This document shows, in pieces, positions 1-7,915 of a DNA stretch of 64,000 nt. The notes beneath the pieces were generated by a model, which was not told where the DNA came from, did no database searches, and saw nothing but the letters and a program-made list of their open reading frames with translations. Where the stretch lies: NCBI RefSeq assembly GCF_000576635.1, contig NZ_AVFL01000004.1, positions 124,001-188,000 of the forward strand, written 5' to 3'. This stretch comes from Skermanella stibiiresistens SB22. GTDB taxonomy: Bacteria > Pseudomonadota > Alphaproteobacteria > Azospirillales > Azospirillaceae. The translations under genes and the position numbers were made by a program. The first letter of the stretch is position 1. Every line of letters begins with the position of its first letter.

Positions 1-1096
1 AGGTGCCGGTGGAGAAGGCATAGCCATGCTCCAGATACGTGCTGTAGATGTCCACGCCCGGCGCTATCAGGCTGACCTGGTCGCCGAAGGTCGAGAACGA
101 GGCGACCCGGCCCTTGTCGTCGGCGGCGCCGACGGCGATCACGTGGGGCAGGGCGCCGGGATAGTAGAGCTGGCGCTGGCCATCGTTGCCCGACGCCGCC
201 ACGATGGTGACGCCATGGCGGCGGGCGTAGTCGACCACCTCGCGATGGGGCAGCCCACCGCCCTCGTGGCGCACGCCAAGGCTCATGTTGATGACGTCGG
301 CGCCCTGGTCCACCGCCCATTTGACGGCGCTGTTGATGTTGTCCAGCAAGCCGGCCCCGAACCGCTTGCCAGCCTTCTCCATGGCGCCCAGCACGCGCAC
401 GGGCAGGACAGAGCAGCGCGGCGCGACGCCGGCCGGCATCCTGATGCCGCGGCCCGCGATGATGCCGGCGACATGGGTCCCGTGCCCGACCTCGTCGTCG
501 GGGACGTCATCGGCGCCGAGATAGTCGCCGACGAACTGGCCGGCCCCATCGAGGATATCGACGAAGTCGCGGCCCGGCCGCAACGCTCCGGCCAATTCCG
601 GATGGTCGAGGGCGATCCCGGTGTCGAGCACCGCTACCAGGATCCGGGGATCGCCGCGCGAGTAGTCGCGCGTCTCGTCGAGCCCGATCGCGGTCCTGGC
701 CGCCTCGCCGGTCCGGTCACCGCCCGACAGGGCCGAGGCCCGCGGCAACTCCGCCCGCGCCACAAGGCCGGGGCGGACCGACTCGACGACGGGCAGCGCC
801 GCCAAGTCCCTCAGGAGGTCCGGCGGCGGCCGCCTGTCGTCGTTGAGCACGACGCGGTAGACCCTGTTCAAGCCACTTTCCAGTTCCTGCGCCGACCATG
901 TGCCGGAACGGTCGCGCGGACGGTATTCCGCCGTCACCAAGACGCCGACGCGATGGCGGTCGAACACGCGGTCGATCTCGGGATGCAGCCGGGAGCCGAC
1001 GCCGCTCTTGTCGCGCACCGCGTCGCTCCAAGCGGGCGCCGTCGCCGTCGCCGACGCCGCCTGGGGAACGAGCCTGATGATCAGATGCGGCTTCAT
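1..1096 (-). CDS. Subtilisin-family (S8) serine protease, C-terminus outside the window
   Basis: An endopeptidase of the subtilase family. Read on the minus strand from ATG at 1096, 365 codons are visible. The Asp motif VAVLDTGIALDHPE places Asp158, GHGTHVAGI places His208, and AASGND places the oxyanion Asn304. The frame leaves the window at FSTGT with one further base T, so the next codon is probably the catalytic Ser (TCN) of the usual GTS motif. The first 120 residues look like a pro-region (YRVVL, PVVESVRPG). No clear hydrophobic signal peptide follows Met1, so export is uncertain. AGGA lies about 7 bases upstream of the start. Family assignment is firm; substrate and location are unknown. 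Confidence 0.9.
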   Translation of the reverse strand, partial: MKPHLIIRLVPQAASATATAPAWSDAVRDKSGVGSRLHPEIDRVFDRHRVGVLVTAEYRPRDRSGTWSAQELESGLNRVYRVVLNDDRRPPPDLLRDLAALPVVESVRPGLVARAELPRASALSGGDRTGEAARTAIGLDETRDYSRGDPRILVAVLDTGIALDHPELAGALRPGRDFVDILDGAGQFVGDYLGADDVPDDEVGHGTHVAGIIAGRGIRMPAGVAPRCSVLPVRVLGAMEKAGKRFGAGLLDNINSAVKWAVDQGADVINMSLGVRHEGGGLPHREVVDYARRHGVTIVAASGNDGQRQLYYPGALPHVIAVGAADDKGRVASFSTFGDQVSLIAPGVDIYSTYLEHGYAFSTGT

Positions 1097-1371
1097 GGGT
1101 GATCCTGGCGGCTCCGGCGCGCGGGCGCCGAAACTTGGAAAGAATCAAAAGGGAGAAATAGGAGGGATCGTGACTAATAGGTTTGAAATGAAGTGAACAT
1201 TGATCGACTTCATCGGAAACGAATACGATGATATGCTTATGCTGTACTTAATACCTCTTCAAACATAAAGTAATAGAGATTTCAGTCAAGTGGAGTCTTT
1301 GGCTGGACTGTTCTGTGTCCGCCTGAATGCTGAAGGATGTCGGCAGTTCGTGCGCCGCGAGTGCGACCGGT

Positions 1372-2292
1372 TCAGCGGACCGCCTCGGCTCCCACCGGCA
1401 GGTTGTCGCGCAGGAACTCCGCCAGCACCCTGAACTCGCGGCCGCGCGCGGCTTCCCGGCGCCAGACCAGCGCCACGCGGCGCGACGGGCTGGGGGGAGC
1501 GAAGGGCCGGATCTCGACCGCTCCGCCGGGCAGGCTGACGCCGGTCACCGACAGGGCCGGCAGCAGGGTGACGCCGATCCGGCTCGCGACCATTTCACGC
1601 AGGGTATCCAGCGATGTCGCGGCGAAACTATCGCGGTCGCGCGCGCGGCGGTGGCCGCACACCGCCAGCGCCTGATCGCGGAAGCAATGGCCCTCCTCCA
1701 GCAGCAGCACCTGCTCGTCGCGCAGGTCCGATTCGCTGACTTGGTTGCGGGCGGCCAGACGGTGTCCGGCGGGAACCGCCACCACGAAGTTCTCATCGAA
1801 CAGGGGTTCCGACTCGAACGACGGTTCGGACACCGGCATGGCGAGCAGCAGCGTGTCCAGATCGCCGCTTTTCAGCCGCTCCACGAGTCGCTCGGTCTGG
1901 TCCTCCCGCAGGTAGAGTCGAAGCTCCGGATATGTGCGGCGCAGCGATGGAAGCACCCTGGGAAGCAGATAAGGGCCGACCGTGGGTATGACACCTAGTC
2001 GCAGGTCTCCCGCCAGCGGGGGGGAGACCCCCTGCGCGCTGTCGGTCAGGTCGCGCACCTCGGCGAGGATGCGGCGGGCCCGTTCCGCTACCTCCGAGCC
2101 GATCGCGGTGAGCATCACGCGGCGCTTGGTGCGCTCCACCAACTGGGTGCCAAGTGCTTCTTCCAATTGCTGAATCTGGGCGGACAGACTGGGCTGGCTG
2201 ATGTTCGCGGCATCGGCCGCCTTGCCGAAATGGAGGGTGTCGGCGACGGCCACCAGATAGCGCAGCTGCTTTAGCGTGATGGCGTGACTCAT
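1372..2292 (-). CDS. oxyR: OxyR, LysR-type peroxide-sensing regulator
   Basis: Transcription factor that senses hydrogen peroxide through a reversible disulfide and activates antioxidant genes. The 306-residue protein has the LysR helix-turn-helix at residues 1-60 (LKQLRYLVAV, FGKAADAANISQPSLS) and an effector domain after it. The redox motif EEGHCFRDQALAVCGH carries Cys203 and Cys212, nine residues apart like Cys199/Cys208 of E. coli OxyR. It diverges from ahpC with 129 bp between them, the classic arrangement in which OxyR binds the shared promoter region. Length and cysteine spacing are normal for the family. Confidence is high because both the cysteines and the peroxidase neighbours agree. 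Confidence 0.93.
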   Translation of the reverse strand: MSHAITLKQLRYLVAVADTLHFGKAADAANISQPSLSAQIQQLEEALGTQLVERTKRRVMLTAIGSEVAERARRILAEVRDLTDSAQGVSPPLAGDLRLGVIPTVGPYLLPRVLPSLRRTYPELRLYLREDQTERLVERLKSGDLDTLLLAMPVSEPSFESEPLFDENFVVAVPAGHRLAARNQVSESDLRDEQVLLLEEGHCFRDQALAVCGHRRARDRDSFAATSLDTLREMVASRIGVTLLPALSVTGVSLPGGAVEIRPFAPPSPSRRVALVWRREAARGREFRVLAEFLRDNLPVGAEAVR

Positions 2293-2303
2293 TGGCCCGT
2301 CCT

Positions 2304-2327
2304 ATCACAGTGGTCAGAAAAAGTGAT
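2304..2327. promoter_or_regulatory. Candidate OxyR-binding dyad between oxyR and ahpC
   Basis: An inverted repeat ATCAC (2304-2308) / GTGAT (2323-2327) lies 12 to 35 bp from the oxyR start, in the divergent promoter region. A LysR regulator would be expected to bind here, but the dyad is short and matches no full OxyR consensus, so this is a weak call. Confidence 0.3.
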
Positions 2328-2372
2328 TGGATTTATCATGGGCCTGCCGCCAGTTTTGGAACTGTTCGAATT

Positions 2373-2410
2373 TAGTGCACCGCAATAATCCTAGTGCACC
2401 GCAACAATCG
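2373..2410 (+). repeat. 19-bp tandem duplication in the ahpC leader
   Basis: Two adjacent 19-bp units, 2373-2391 and 2392-2410, share 17 of 19 bases (unit starts TAGTGCACCGCAA). They end at the ahpC ribosome-binding site (GGAG at 2410-2413). Position suggests a transcript-leader or promoter duplication; function is unknown. Confidence 0.85.
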
Positions 2411-2421
2411 GAGCGAGTTTC

Positions 2422-2961
2422 ATGCTTACTGTCGGCGATAAATTCCCCGCTTTCGACCTCAAGGCCGTCGTTTCCACCGATATGAAGGACGCCTTCGCGC
2501 AGCTGACCGACAAGTCGTTCGGCGGCAAGTGGCTGGTCGTGTTCTTCTGGCCGAAGGACTTCACCTTCGTGTGCCCGACCGAGATCGCCGCTTTCGGCAA
2601 GCTGAACGGCGAGTTCGCCGATCGCGACACCCAGGTTCTCGGCGCCTCGACCGATAGCGAGTTCGTCCACCACGCCTGGCGCGTCCACCACGACGACCTG
2701 CGCGACCTGCCGTTCCCGATGCTGGCCGACATCAAGCGCGAGCTGACCACCGAGCTGGGCGTCCTGGACAAGACCGAAGGCGTGGCCCTGCGCGCCACCT
2801 TCATCGTCGACCCCGAGGGCATCATCCGCTTCGCTTCGGTCAACGACCTGTCGGTCGGCCGCAACCCGCAGGAAGTCCTGCGCGTTCTGGACGCCCTGCA
2901 GACCGACGAGCTGTGCCCCTGCAACTGGCAGAAGGGCCAGGACACGCTTCAGGCGGCCTGA
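2422..2961 (+). CDS. ahpC: AhpC-type peroxiredoxin (alkyl hydroperoxide reductase)
   Basis: Cytoplasmic thiol peroxidase that reduces hydrogen peroxide and organic hydroperoxides. The 179-residue thioredoxin-fold protein has the peroxidatic Cys51 in FTFVCPTE. The C-terminus has DELCPCNW with Cys165 and Cys167. This three-cysteine layout resembles mycobacterial AhpC, which is reduced by AhpD instead of AhpF, and ahpD indeed follows. GGAG lies 8 bases before the ATG. The gene is divergent from oxyR and so probably peroxide-induced. Downstream, a 131-bp gap holds two copies of the palindrome CCGATCGG (2981-2988 and 3030-3037) before ahpD. Confidence 0.95.
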   Translation: MLTVGDKFPAFDLKAVVSTDMKDAFAQLTDKSFGGKWLVVFFWPKDFTFVCPTEIAAFGKLNGEFADRDTQVLGASTDSEFVHHAWRVHHDDLRDLPFPMLADIKRELTTELGVLDKTEGVALRATFIVDPEGIIRFASVNDLSVGRNPQEVLRVLDALQTDELCPCNWQKGQDTLQAA

Positions 2962-3092
2962 TCCCCATCCGATACGAGGTCCGATCGGCGGGCGTCCCCA
3001 GGGCGCCCGTCGGCCTTGGCCGGTGGGAGCCGATCGGAAAACACGACTCCCAAAACCACACGTCACTGTCCGCACCTTAGGAATCGCCTGCC

Positions 3093-3623
3093 ATGTCTAT
3101 TGAAGCGTTGAAGGGCAAGCTGCCCGATTACGCCAAGGACCTGAAGCTGAACCTGTCCGGCGTGTTCAACACGCCCAACCTGACACCGCAGCAGGCCTGG
3201 GGTACCGCCGTCGCGTCCGCCCTCGCGTCGCGCCAGCCCGATGTGATCCGCGCCATCGTCGCCGATGCCGGACAGCACCTGGAGCCGGCCGCGTTGAACG
3301 GTGCCAAGGCCGCCGCGGCGATCATGGGCATGAACAACATCTACTACCGATTCGTCCACCTGTCCGCGACCAAGGACTATGCCCAGATGCCGGCGCGGCT
3401 GCGCATGAACATCATCGGCAATCCGGGCGTGGACAAGATCGATTTCGAATTGTGGTCGCTCGCCGTGTCGGCCGTCAACGGCTGCGGCATGTGCATCGAG
3501 AGCCACGAGCACGAGGTCGTCAAGAAGGGCGTCTCCAAGGAGTCCGTGCAGGACGTGATCCGGATCGCCTCGGTGATCCACGCGGTCGCGGCCGTCATCG
3601 ACGGCGAGAACGCGCTGGCCTGA
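3093..3623 (+). CDS. ahpD: AhpD-type alkylhydroperoxidase
   Basis: CMD-fold protein that recycles AhpC by thiol-disulfide exchange and has weak peroxidase activity of its own. The 176-residue protein carries [13 protein letters not shown], giving the CxxC pair Cys131/Cys134 and the nearby His138, like Cys130/Cys133/His137 of Mycobacterium AhpD. It follows ahpC on the same strand and is closed by a strong terminator, so the two are most likely one OxyR-controlled transcript. Length is typical. No oddity seen. Confidence 0.95.
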   Translation: MSIEALKGKLPDYAKDLKLNLSGVFNTPNLTPQQAWGTAVASALASRQPDVIRAIVADAGQHLEPAALNGAKAAAAIMGMNNIYYRFVHLSATKDYAQMPARLRMNIIGNPGVDKIDFELWSLAVSAVNGCGMCIESHEHEVVKKGVSKESVQDVIRIASVIHAVAAVIDGENALA

Positions 3624-3659
3624 TCGGCCGCGCGTCTCCGGCCCGGCCGGGACGTTCCG

Positions 3660-3699
3660 AAAAAGGCGTTGGACCGCATCGGCGGCCGGCGCCTTTTTC
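3660..3699. terminator. Rho-independent terminator after ahpCD
   Basis: AAAAAGGCG (3661-3669) pairs with CGCCTTTTT (3691-3699) around a GC-rich 21-base interior that can extend the stem. The A-run and T-run let it serve ahpD from the left and the convergent LysE-family gene from the right. Confidence 0.8.
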
Positions 3700-3739
3700 G
3701 TATCCGCTCCCAAGTCCAGCCACCAGCACAGCCACCCGG

Positions 3740-4360
3740 TCACCCGAAGGCGCTGGCCACGGCGTAGACGCCGAAGCCGGCCAGCAATACCGCGGCCCCC
3801 TGGTTGATCCGCTTGAAGATCCTGTCCGAGATCTTGTGCCGCAGCAGTGCGACGCCGGCGCAGAGCGTCAGGAACCAGAGGACCGACCCCAGGAAGACGC
3901 CCAGCACCAGGACGCCCGCCTCGTAGTCGCTGGTCAGGTCGCCGCCCAGGCCCAGGCCGGCGAAGATCGCGACGAAGCCGAAGATGGTGATGGGGTTGGT
4001 CAGGGTCAGCCCCAGGCCGACCGCGAACCCGCCCAGCACCGTCCGGATGTCTCGGTTGATCTCGCGCGGATGCGGCGGGGATGTGAAATCCCTGATGGCG
4101 ATCGCCAGCATGACGGCGCCGCCCACCAGCTTGAAGGTCGTCTGGTGCCCCGTCAGCCACTCTGTCACGAACTGGACGCCGAAGGCCGCCACGGCGCCGA
4201 ACATCCCGTCGGCCACCGCGGCGCCCAGTCCCGTGACGAAACCCATCCGGACGCCGCCTTGCAGCGTGCGGCGGATGCACAGCAGCCCGATGGGGCCGAC
4301 CGGCGCCGCCACGGCCACGCCGATCAGGATGCCGCGCGCCAGGATCGCCAAATACTCCAC
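3740..4360 (-). CDS. LysE/RhtB-family amino-acid exporter
   Basis: Inner-membrane exporter of the LysE superfamily, which pumps amino acids or similar small metabolites out of the cell. The N-terminal motif APVGPIGLLCIRRTL and the second-half NPITIFGF are typical, with about six membrane segments. An ATG at 4468 would give 242 residues with an unusual soluble leader. GTG at 4360, with GGGAG 8 bases before it, gives 206 residues, the family norm, and is preferred. Substrate cannot be told from sequence. It converges on ahpD and shares its terminator. Confidence 0.85.
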   Translation of the reverse strand: MEYLAILARGILIGVAVAAPVGPIGLLCIRRTLQGGVRMGFVTGLGAAVADGMFGAVAAFGVQFVTEWLTGHQTTFKLVGGAVMLAIAIRDFTSPPHPREINRDIRTVLGGFAVGLGLTLTNPITIFGFVAIFAGLGLGGDLTSDYEAGVLVLGVFLGSVLWFLTLCAGVALLRHKISDRIFKRINQGAAVLLAGFGVYAVASAFG

Positions 4361-4664
4361 CAACCGAACTCCCAAATACCCTCGAGGCGCGACGCGGCGG
4401 AGTATGCCCAGCCAACCGGTGAAGCGGAATGGAGGATTGTCCGCCGCGGCGTTAAACCCCCATTGCAAGCGATGGGATCCGCAAAGGGTTGCCGGAACAC
4501 CGCACCTGTGACCTTTGTACCGTTGGCCGGTCCAATCCGGCTTGCCTCCCGCGTGGCCTTCGATTAATCAGGGGAACGGTACAGGGCCGCGGACCAAGTC
4601 CCATCGCCAGCCATCCGCCTCCACTGTGGAGCGCTCCCCCGGGGCCGCTTCGAAGGGTATTTTT
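4361..4664. other. Divergent intergenic region, lysE-like / lptD
   Basis: About 300 bp between the preferred starts of two divergent genes. It must hold both promoters. No clear hairpin, repeat or operator was recognised. If lptD starts at its upstream ATG (4515), part of this is coding. Confidence 0.4.
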
Positions 4665-6956
4665 GTGCGAGATTTCTCCTTGCCGGATCAGGGTTCGAAG
4701 CGTTCCAAGCGGGGGCGGCGCAAGGCACCGCGCGGCGGGGCCCGTGCCGGTTTGCGGGGCGGCCTGCTGGCGCTGGGGATCGCCGTGGCGGCCGGTTCCT
4801 CCGCGGCGCTGGCCCAGACCGGCGGGGCCCAGGCCGGCAAGAACGACCAGCCGGTGCTGCTGAACGCCGACGAGCTGACCTATGACGAAACCCTCGGCCT
4901 CGTCACCGCCTCCGGCGACGTGGAACTGGCCCAGGGCGACCGCCTGCTGCTGGCCGATCGCGTCTCGTTCAACGAGAAGACGCGCGTGGTCACCGCCACC
5001 GGCAATATCCGCATGCTGGAGCCGAGCGGCGATGTCGTCTTCGCCGAATACGCCGAACTGACCGATGACATGGCGCAAGGATTCGTGCGTCAGGTCCGCA
5101 GCTTGCTGAGCGACAACTCGCGGGTGGCGGGCACGGAGGCCGAGCGGACCGACGGCGGGCGCTACATGCGGATCAACCGGGCCGTCTACTCGCCCTGCGA
5201 CTTGTGCGCCGACGACCCGACCCGGGCGCCCCTGTGGCAGCTGCGCGCCAACCGCGTGGTCCACGACCGCGAGGCGAAGGAGGTCATCTACCGTGACGCC
5301 CGGTTGGAGATGTTCGGGGTCCCGGTGCTCTACACCCCGTATTTCTCACACCCGGATCCGTCGGTCGACCGCAAGAGCGGCTTCCTGAGCCCGGTGTTCG
5401 GCTATGGCGGCCGGCTCGGGACCTTCGCGTCAGTGCCCTATTACTGGTCGATCGCCCCGGACATGGACGCGACGATCACGCCGCTGTTCAGCACGGAGGA
5501 CGGGCTCCAGGTCCGCGGCGAATGGCGCCAGCGGTTCGAGAACGGCCGCCTGTTCCTGGATGGCAGCCTCGTCAACGCCGACCGGACGACCAACTCCGGC
5601 GAGGTCAAGGAGGACCGCTGGCGCGGCCATCTGTTCGGCAACGGCTTGTTCAATCTGGACGAGACGTGGCGGGCGGGATTCGACGTCCAGCAGACCTCCG
5701 ACCGGTCCTACCTGCGCCGCTACCGGATCAGCTCCGAGGACATCCTGACCAGTCGCGCCTTCGTGGAGGGGTTCCAGGGACGCAACTACGCCGTCGCCAA
5801 CGCCTATCGGTTCGACGACCTGCGCGACATCTACGAGAACGAGCCCTATGTCATCCCGCTGGCCGAGGCGCAGTTCCTGGGCGAGCCCGGCGCGGCACTG
5901 GGCGGACGGTGGTCGCTGGACCTGGGACTCGTCGGCTTGCAGCGTCCGGAGGGCCGCGACACCCAGCGGACCTCGATCGAGGCGGGCTGGCAGCGCGAGT
6001 TCGTCGCCGACGCCGGTCTGATCACCACGGTCAGCGGCACCTTGCGCGGCGACGCCTATTACGCGACCGATTATGTGCGCGCCGACGATCCGAGCGGGCG
6101 GGAGGATAGCTCCACCGATTTCCGGCTGTTCCCGCAGGGACAGATCTCGATGCGCTATCCGATCGCGCGCCAGATCGGATCGGTCCAGCACGTGATCGAG
6201 CCGATCGTGTCGTTCACCACGTCGCCGGCCCTCGACGACCAGGACGACATACCGAACGAGGACAGCCAGGACATCGAGCTGACCCCCTACAACCTGTTCC
6301 GCGCCAACCGCTTTCCCGGAGTCGACCGGCTCGACTCGGGCACCCGCGTCACCTATGGCGTCAACACCGGCTTCTATGGCTTCGGCGGCGGCTCATCCGA
6401 ATTCTTCCTGGGGCAGAGCTATCAGTTCTCCGAGAACAACGAGACGCTGGCGGCATCCGGCCTTGGCGAGAACTCGTCGGACATCGTCGGCAGCATCCGG
6501 ATCCAGCCCGGCCCCTATCTGGACCTTCAGTACAACTTCCAGCTCGCGGAGAATGACCTGGAGGCCCAGGTTCAGCAGTTCCGGATCAGCGCCGGCGCGC
6601 CCATCCTGCGGGCCAGCGCCAACTATTACTATCGCGACCGGCCGACCAGCGGCCAGACCGCGACGCGGCGCGAATACCTGACCACCTCGCTCAGCTCGTC
6701 CTTCTCCCAGCATTGGTCCGCCGCCGTCGCCCAGAGCCGCGACCTCCAGGCGGAGGAGAACCAGCTGCGCAGCACCAGCGCCTCGCTGACCTATAGCGAC
6801 GAGTGCTTCACCTTCCAGATCATCGGCTCGCGCGACAACACCGTGCGCTCCGGCGAGGAAGGCGGCGACTCGATCTACTTCCGTCTGGTGTTCCGTAACC
6901 TGGGCGAAGTCGAAGCGCCGATCCTCAGCAGTTCCTCCACCGCGTCGACCCAGTGA
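4665..6956 (+). CDS. lptD: LptD, outer-membrane LPS-assembly protein
   Basis: Outer-membrane beta-barrel of the Lpt machine that inserts LPS into the outer leaflet together with LptE. An N-terminal OstA-like domain (LNADELTYDE, ASGDVELAQGDRLLLADRV) is followed by the LptD barrel. Cysteines occur in SPCDLC and near the C-terminus in SDECFTF, as expected for disulfide-bearing LptD. GTG at 4665 is preferred: GAAGGG lies about 8 bases upstream and it gives a basic n-region, a hydrophobic stretch and an ALA-Q cleavage site (763 residues). ATG at 4515 in the same frame would add 50 residues of poor character. The gene is solitary, without the surA/pdxA neighbours common in proteobacteria, and faces lptE tail to tail. 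Confidence 0.93.
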   Translation: MRDFSLPDQGSKRSKRGRRKAPRGGARAGLRGGLLALGIAVAAGSSAALAQTGGAQAGKNDQPVLLNADELTYDETLGLVTASGDVELAQGDRLLLADRVSFNEKTRVVTATGNIRMLEPSGDVVFAEYAELTDDMAQGFVRQVRSLLSDNSRVAGTEAERTDGGRYMRINRAVYSPCDLCADDPTRAPLWQLRANRVVHDREAKEVIYRDARLEMFGVPVLYTPYFSHPDPSVDRKSGFLSPVFGYGGRLGTFASVPYYWSIAPDMDATITPLFSTEDGLQVRGEWRQRFENGRLFLDGSLVNADRTTNSGEVKEDRWRGHLFGNGLFNLDETWRAGFDVQQTSDRSYLRRYRISSEDILTSRAFVEGFQGRNYAVANAYRFDDLRDIYENEPYVIPLAEAQFLGEPGAALGGRWSLDLGLVGLQRPEGRDTQRTSIEAGWQREFVADAGLITTVSGTLRGDAYYATDYVRADDPSGREDSSTDFRLFPQGQISMRYPIARQIGSVQHVIEPIVSFTTSPALDDQDDIPNEDSQDIELTPYNLFRANRFPGVDRLDSGTRVTYGVNTGFYGFGGGSSEFFLGQSYQFSENNETLAASGLGENSSDIVGSIRIQPGPYLDLQYNFQLAENDLEAQVQQFRISAGAPILRASANYYYRDRPTSGQTATRREYLTTSLSSSFSQHWSAAVAQSRDLQAEENQLRSTSASLTYSDECFTFQIIGSRDNTVRSGEEGGDSIYFRLVFRNLGEVEAPILSSSSTASTQ

Positions 6957-7322
6957 TCGGGAGAGCGGGGACGGCGCGGGAAAGAGGTTTCGACTTCAAT
7001 CCGCGAGTGCTGACCTAAGGTCCACCACTCCTCATCTCGTCATACCCGGACTTGATCCGATTATCTGTCCTCGGAAGATTCGCGGATGAAATCGGAACTC
7101 AAGATTGAAGTCACCGCATCATCGGATGCTTGGAGATGACCGGATCAAGTCCGGTCATGCCGAAAAAGAGCGGATGAAACCCGTAGGGCGTGAACGGCAC
7201 ACCTAGGTCGGCGCCTATCGGATCAAGTCCCGTTACACCACGACAGGCGCGGGTGATGCCCGATAGCGCGTCGAATACCTCAGGACTGGCATCCAGGAAC
7301 TCCAGTCCGCCCCGCCCCTGGC
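6957..7322. other. Non-coding spacer between convergent lptD and lptE
   Basis: 366 bp without a credible gene. It holds palindromic repeat copies (annotated separately) and a further 10-bp inverted repeat GACTTCAATC (6992-7001) / GATTGAAGTC (7103-7112). No classical T-tailed terminator was seen; the palindromes may serve that role for both genes. Confidence 0.6.
7039..7232. repeat. REP-like palindromic elements with core CGGACTTGATCCG
   Basis: Three copies of one core: CGGACTTGATCCG at 7047-7059, its reverse complement in CCGGATCAAGTCCGG at 7140-7154, and a third inverted copy CGGATCAAGTCCCG at 7219-7232. The first two are arms of an inverted repeat about 120 bp across whose 21-base outer arms (7039-7059 and 7141-7161) agree at about 18 positions. 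The layout looks like a small dispersed extragenic palindrome common between alphaproteobacterial genes. Confidence 0.7.
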
Positions 7323-7841
7323 TCAGCTCGGCTTGACGGGATCGCGGTTGAAGTACAGCGACAAACGGCGGGTGATGTCCTCGGAGATCTGGCTGACGCT
7401 GCGGTCGTAGGCGTCTTGTTCGCCGATCAGTGTCGCGTACTGGCTCAGCAGGATGTTGAAGTTGCTGACCGAGGTGGTCGTGCCCGACAGCACGGCGGCA
7501 CCCTGCGCGTTCCTCAAGGTATAGTTCGCCAGCACGGTCAGCTCGGCGCGGGTGGCGCTGTCGTCCAGCGCGATGCCCAGCTTGGCGATCGACGGGCTCA
7601 GGCCGATGTCGAGCGTGTATTCCGGCGCCGCCGGTCTGCCATCACGGTAGAACCGGTCTATCAGGCTGTTGCGCAGCTGCTGCCCCAGCCGGTTCGGGAT
7701 GTTGTTGACCTGAACCAGCGTCAATTCGTGGGCGGCGGGCGCGCTGGCGCCATGGAGCGGCTGGTAGCCGCAGGCGGGCAGCAGCATCAGACAGAGCAGG
7801 GTGCCCCACCGTGCGAGCGGGTTTGTCTTGTTCGACACCAT
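7323..7841 (-). CDS. lptE: LptE-like LPS-assembly lipoprotein
   Basis: Outer-membrane lipoprotein that plugs LptD and assists LPS insertion. From ATG at 7841 the 172-residue product has a short signal peptide and the lipobox LPAC (residues 21-24), followed by CGYQPLHG, typical of the family. AGGTGG lies just upstream. A longer frame to 7985 lacks a sensible N-terminus. The usual neighbours of lptE in many proteobacteria (leuS, holA) are absent; instead it sits tail to tail with lptD and downstream of an O-antigen ligase gene on the same strand. Assignment rests on the lipobox motif, size and context. Confidence 0.83.
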   Translation of the reverse strand: MVSNKTNPLARWGTLLCLMLLPACGYQPLHGASAPAAHELTLVQVNNIPNRLGQQLRNSLIDRFYRDGRPAAPEYTLDIGLSPSIAKLGIALDDSATRAELTVLANYTLRNAQGAAVLSGTTTSVSNFNILLSQYATLIGEQDAYDRSVSQISEDITRRLSLYFNRDPVKPS

Positions 7842-7915
7842 CTGCCACCTGACGAATTCACTGGATGAAATGACTTGAACCGCGGATCCCGGAGCGGCGG
7901 GGCGCTGGGCCGAAG

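Noticed and set aside
26-1102. Plus-strand 358-codon frame at the left edge
   Set aside because: It is antisense to the subtilase, whose Asp, His and Asn motifs are clear on the minus strand.
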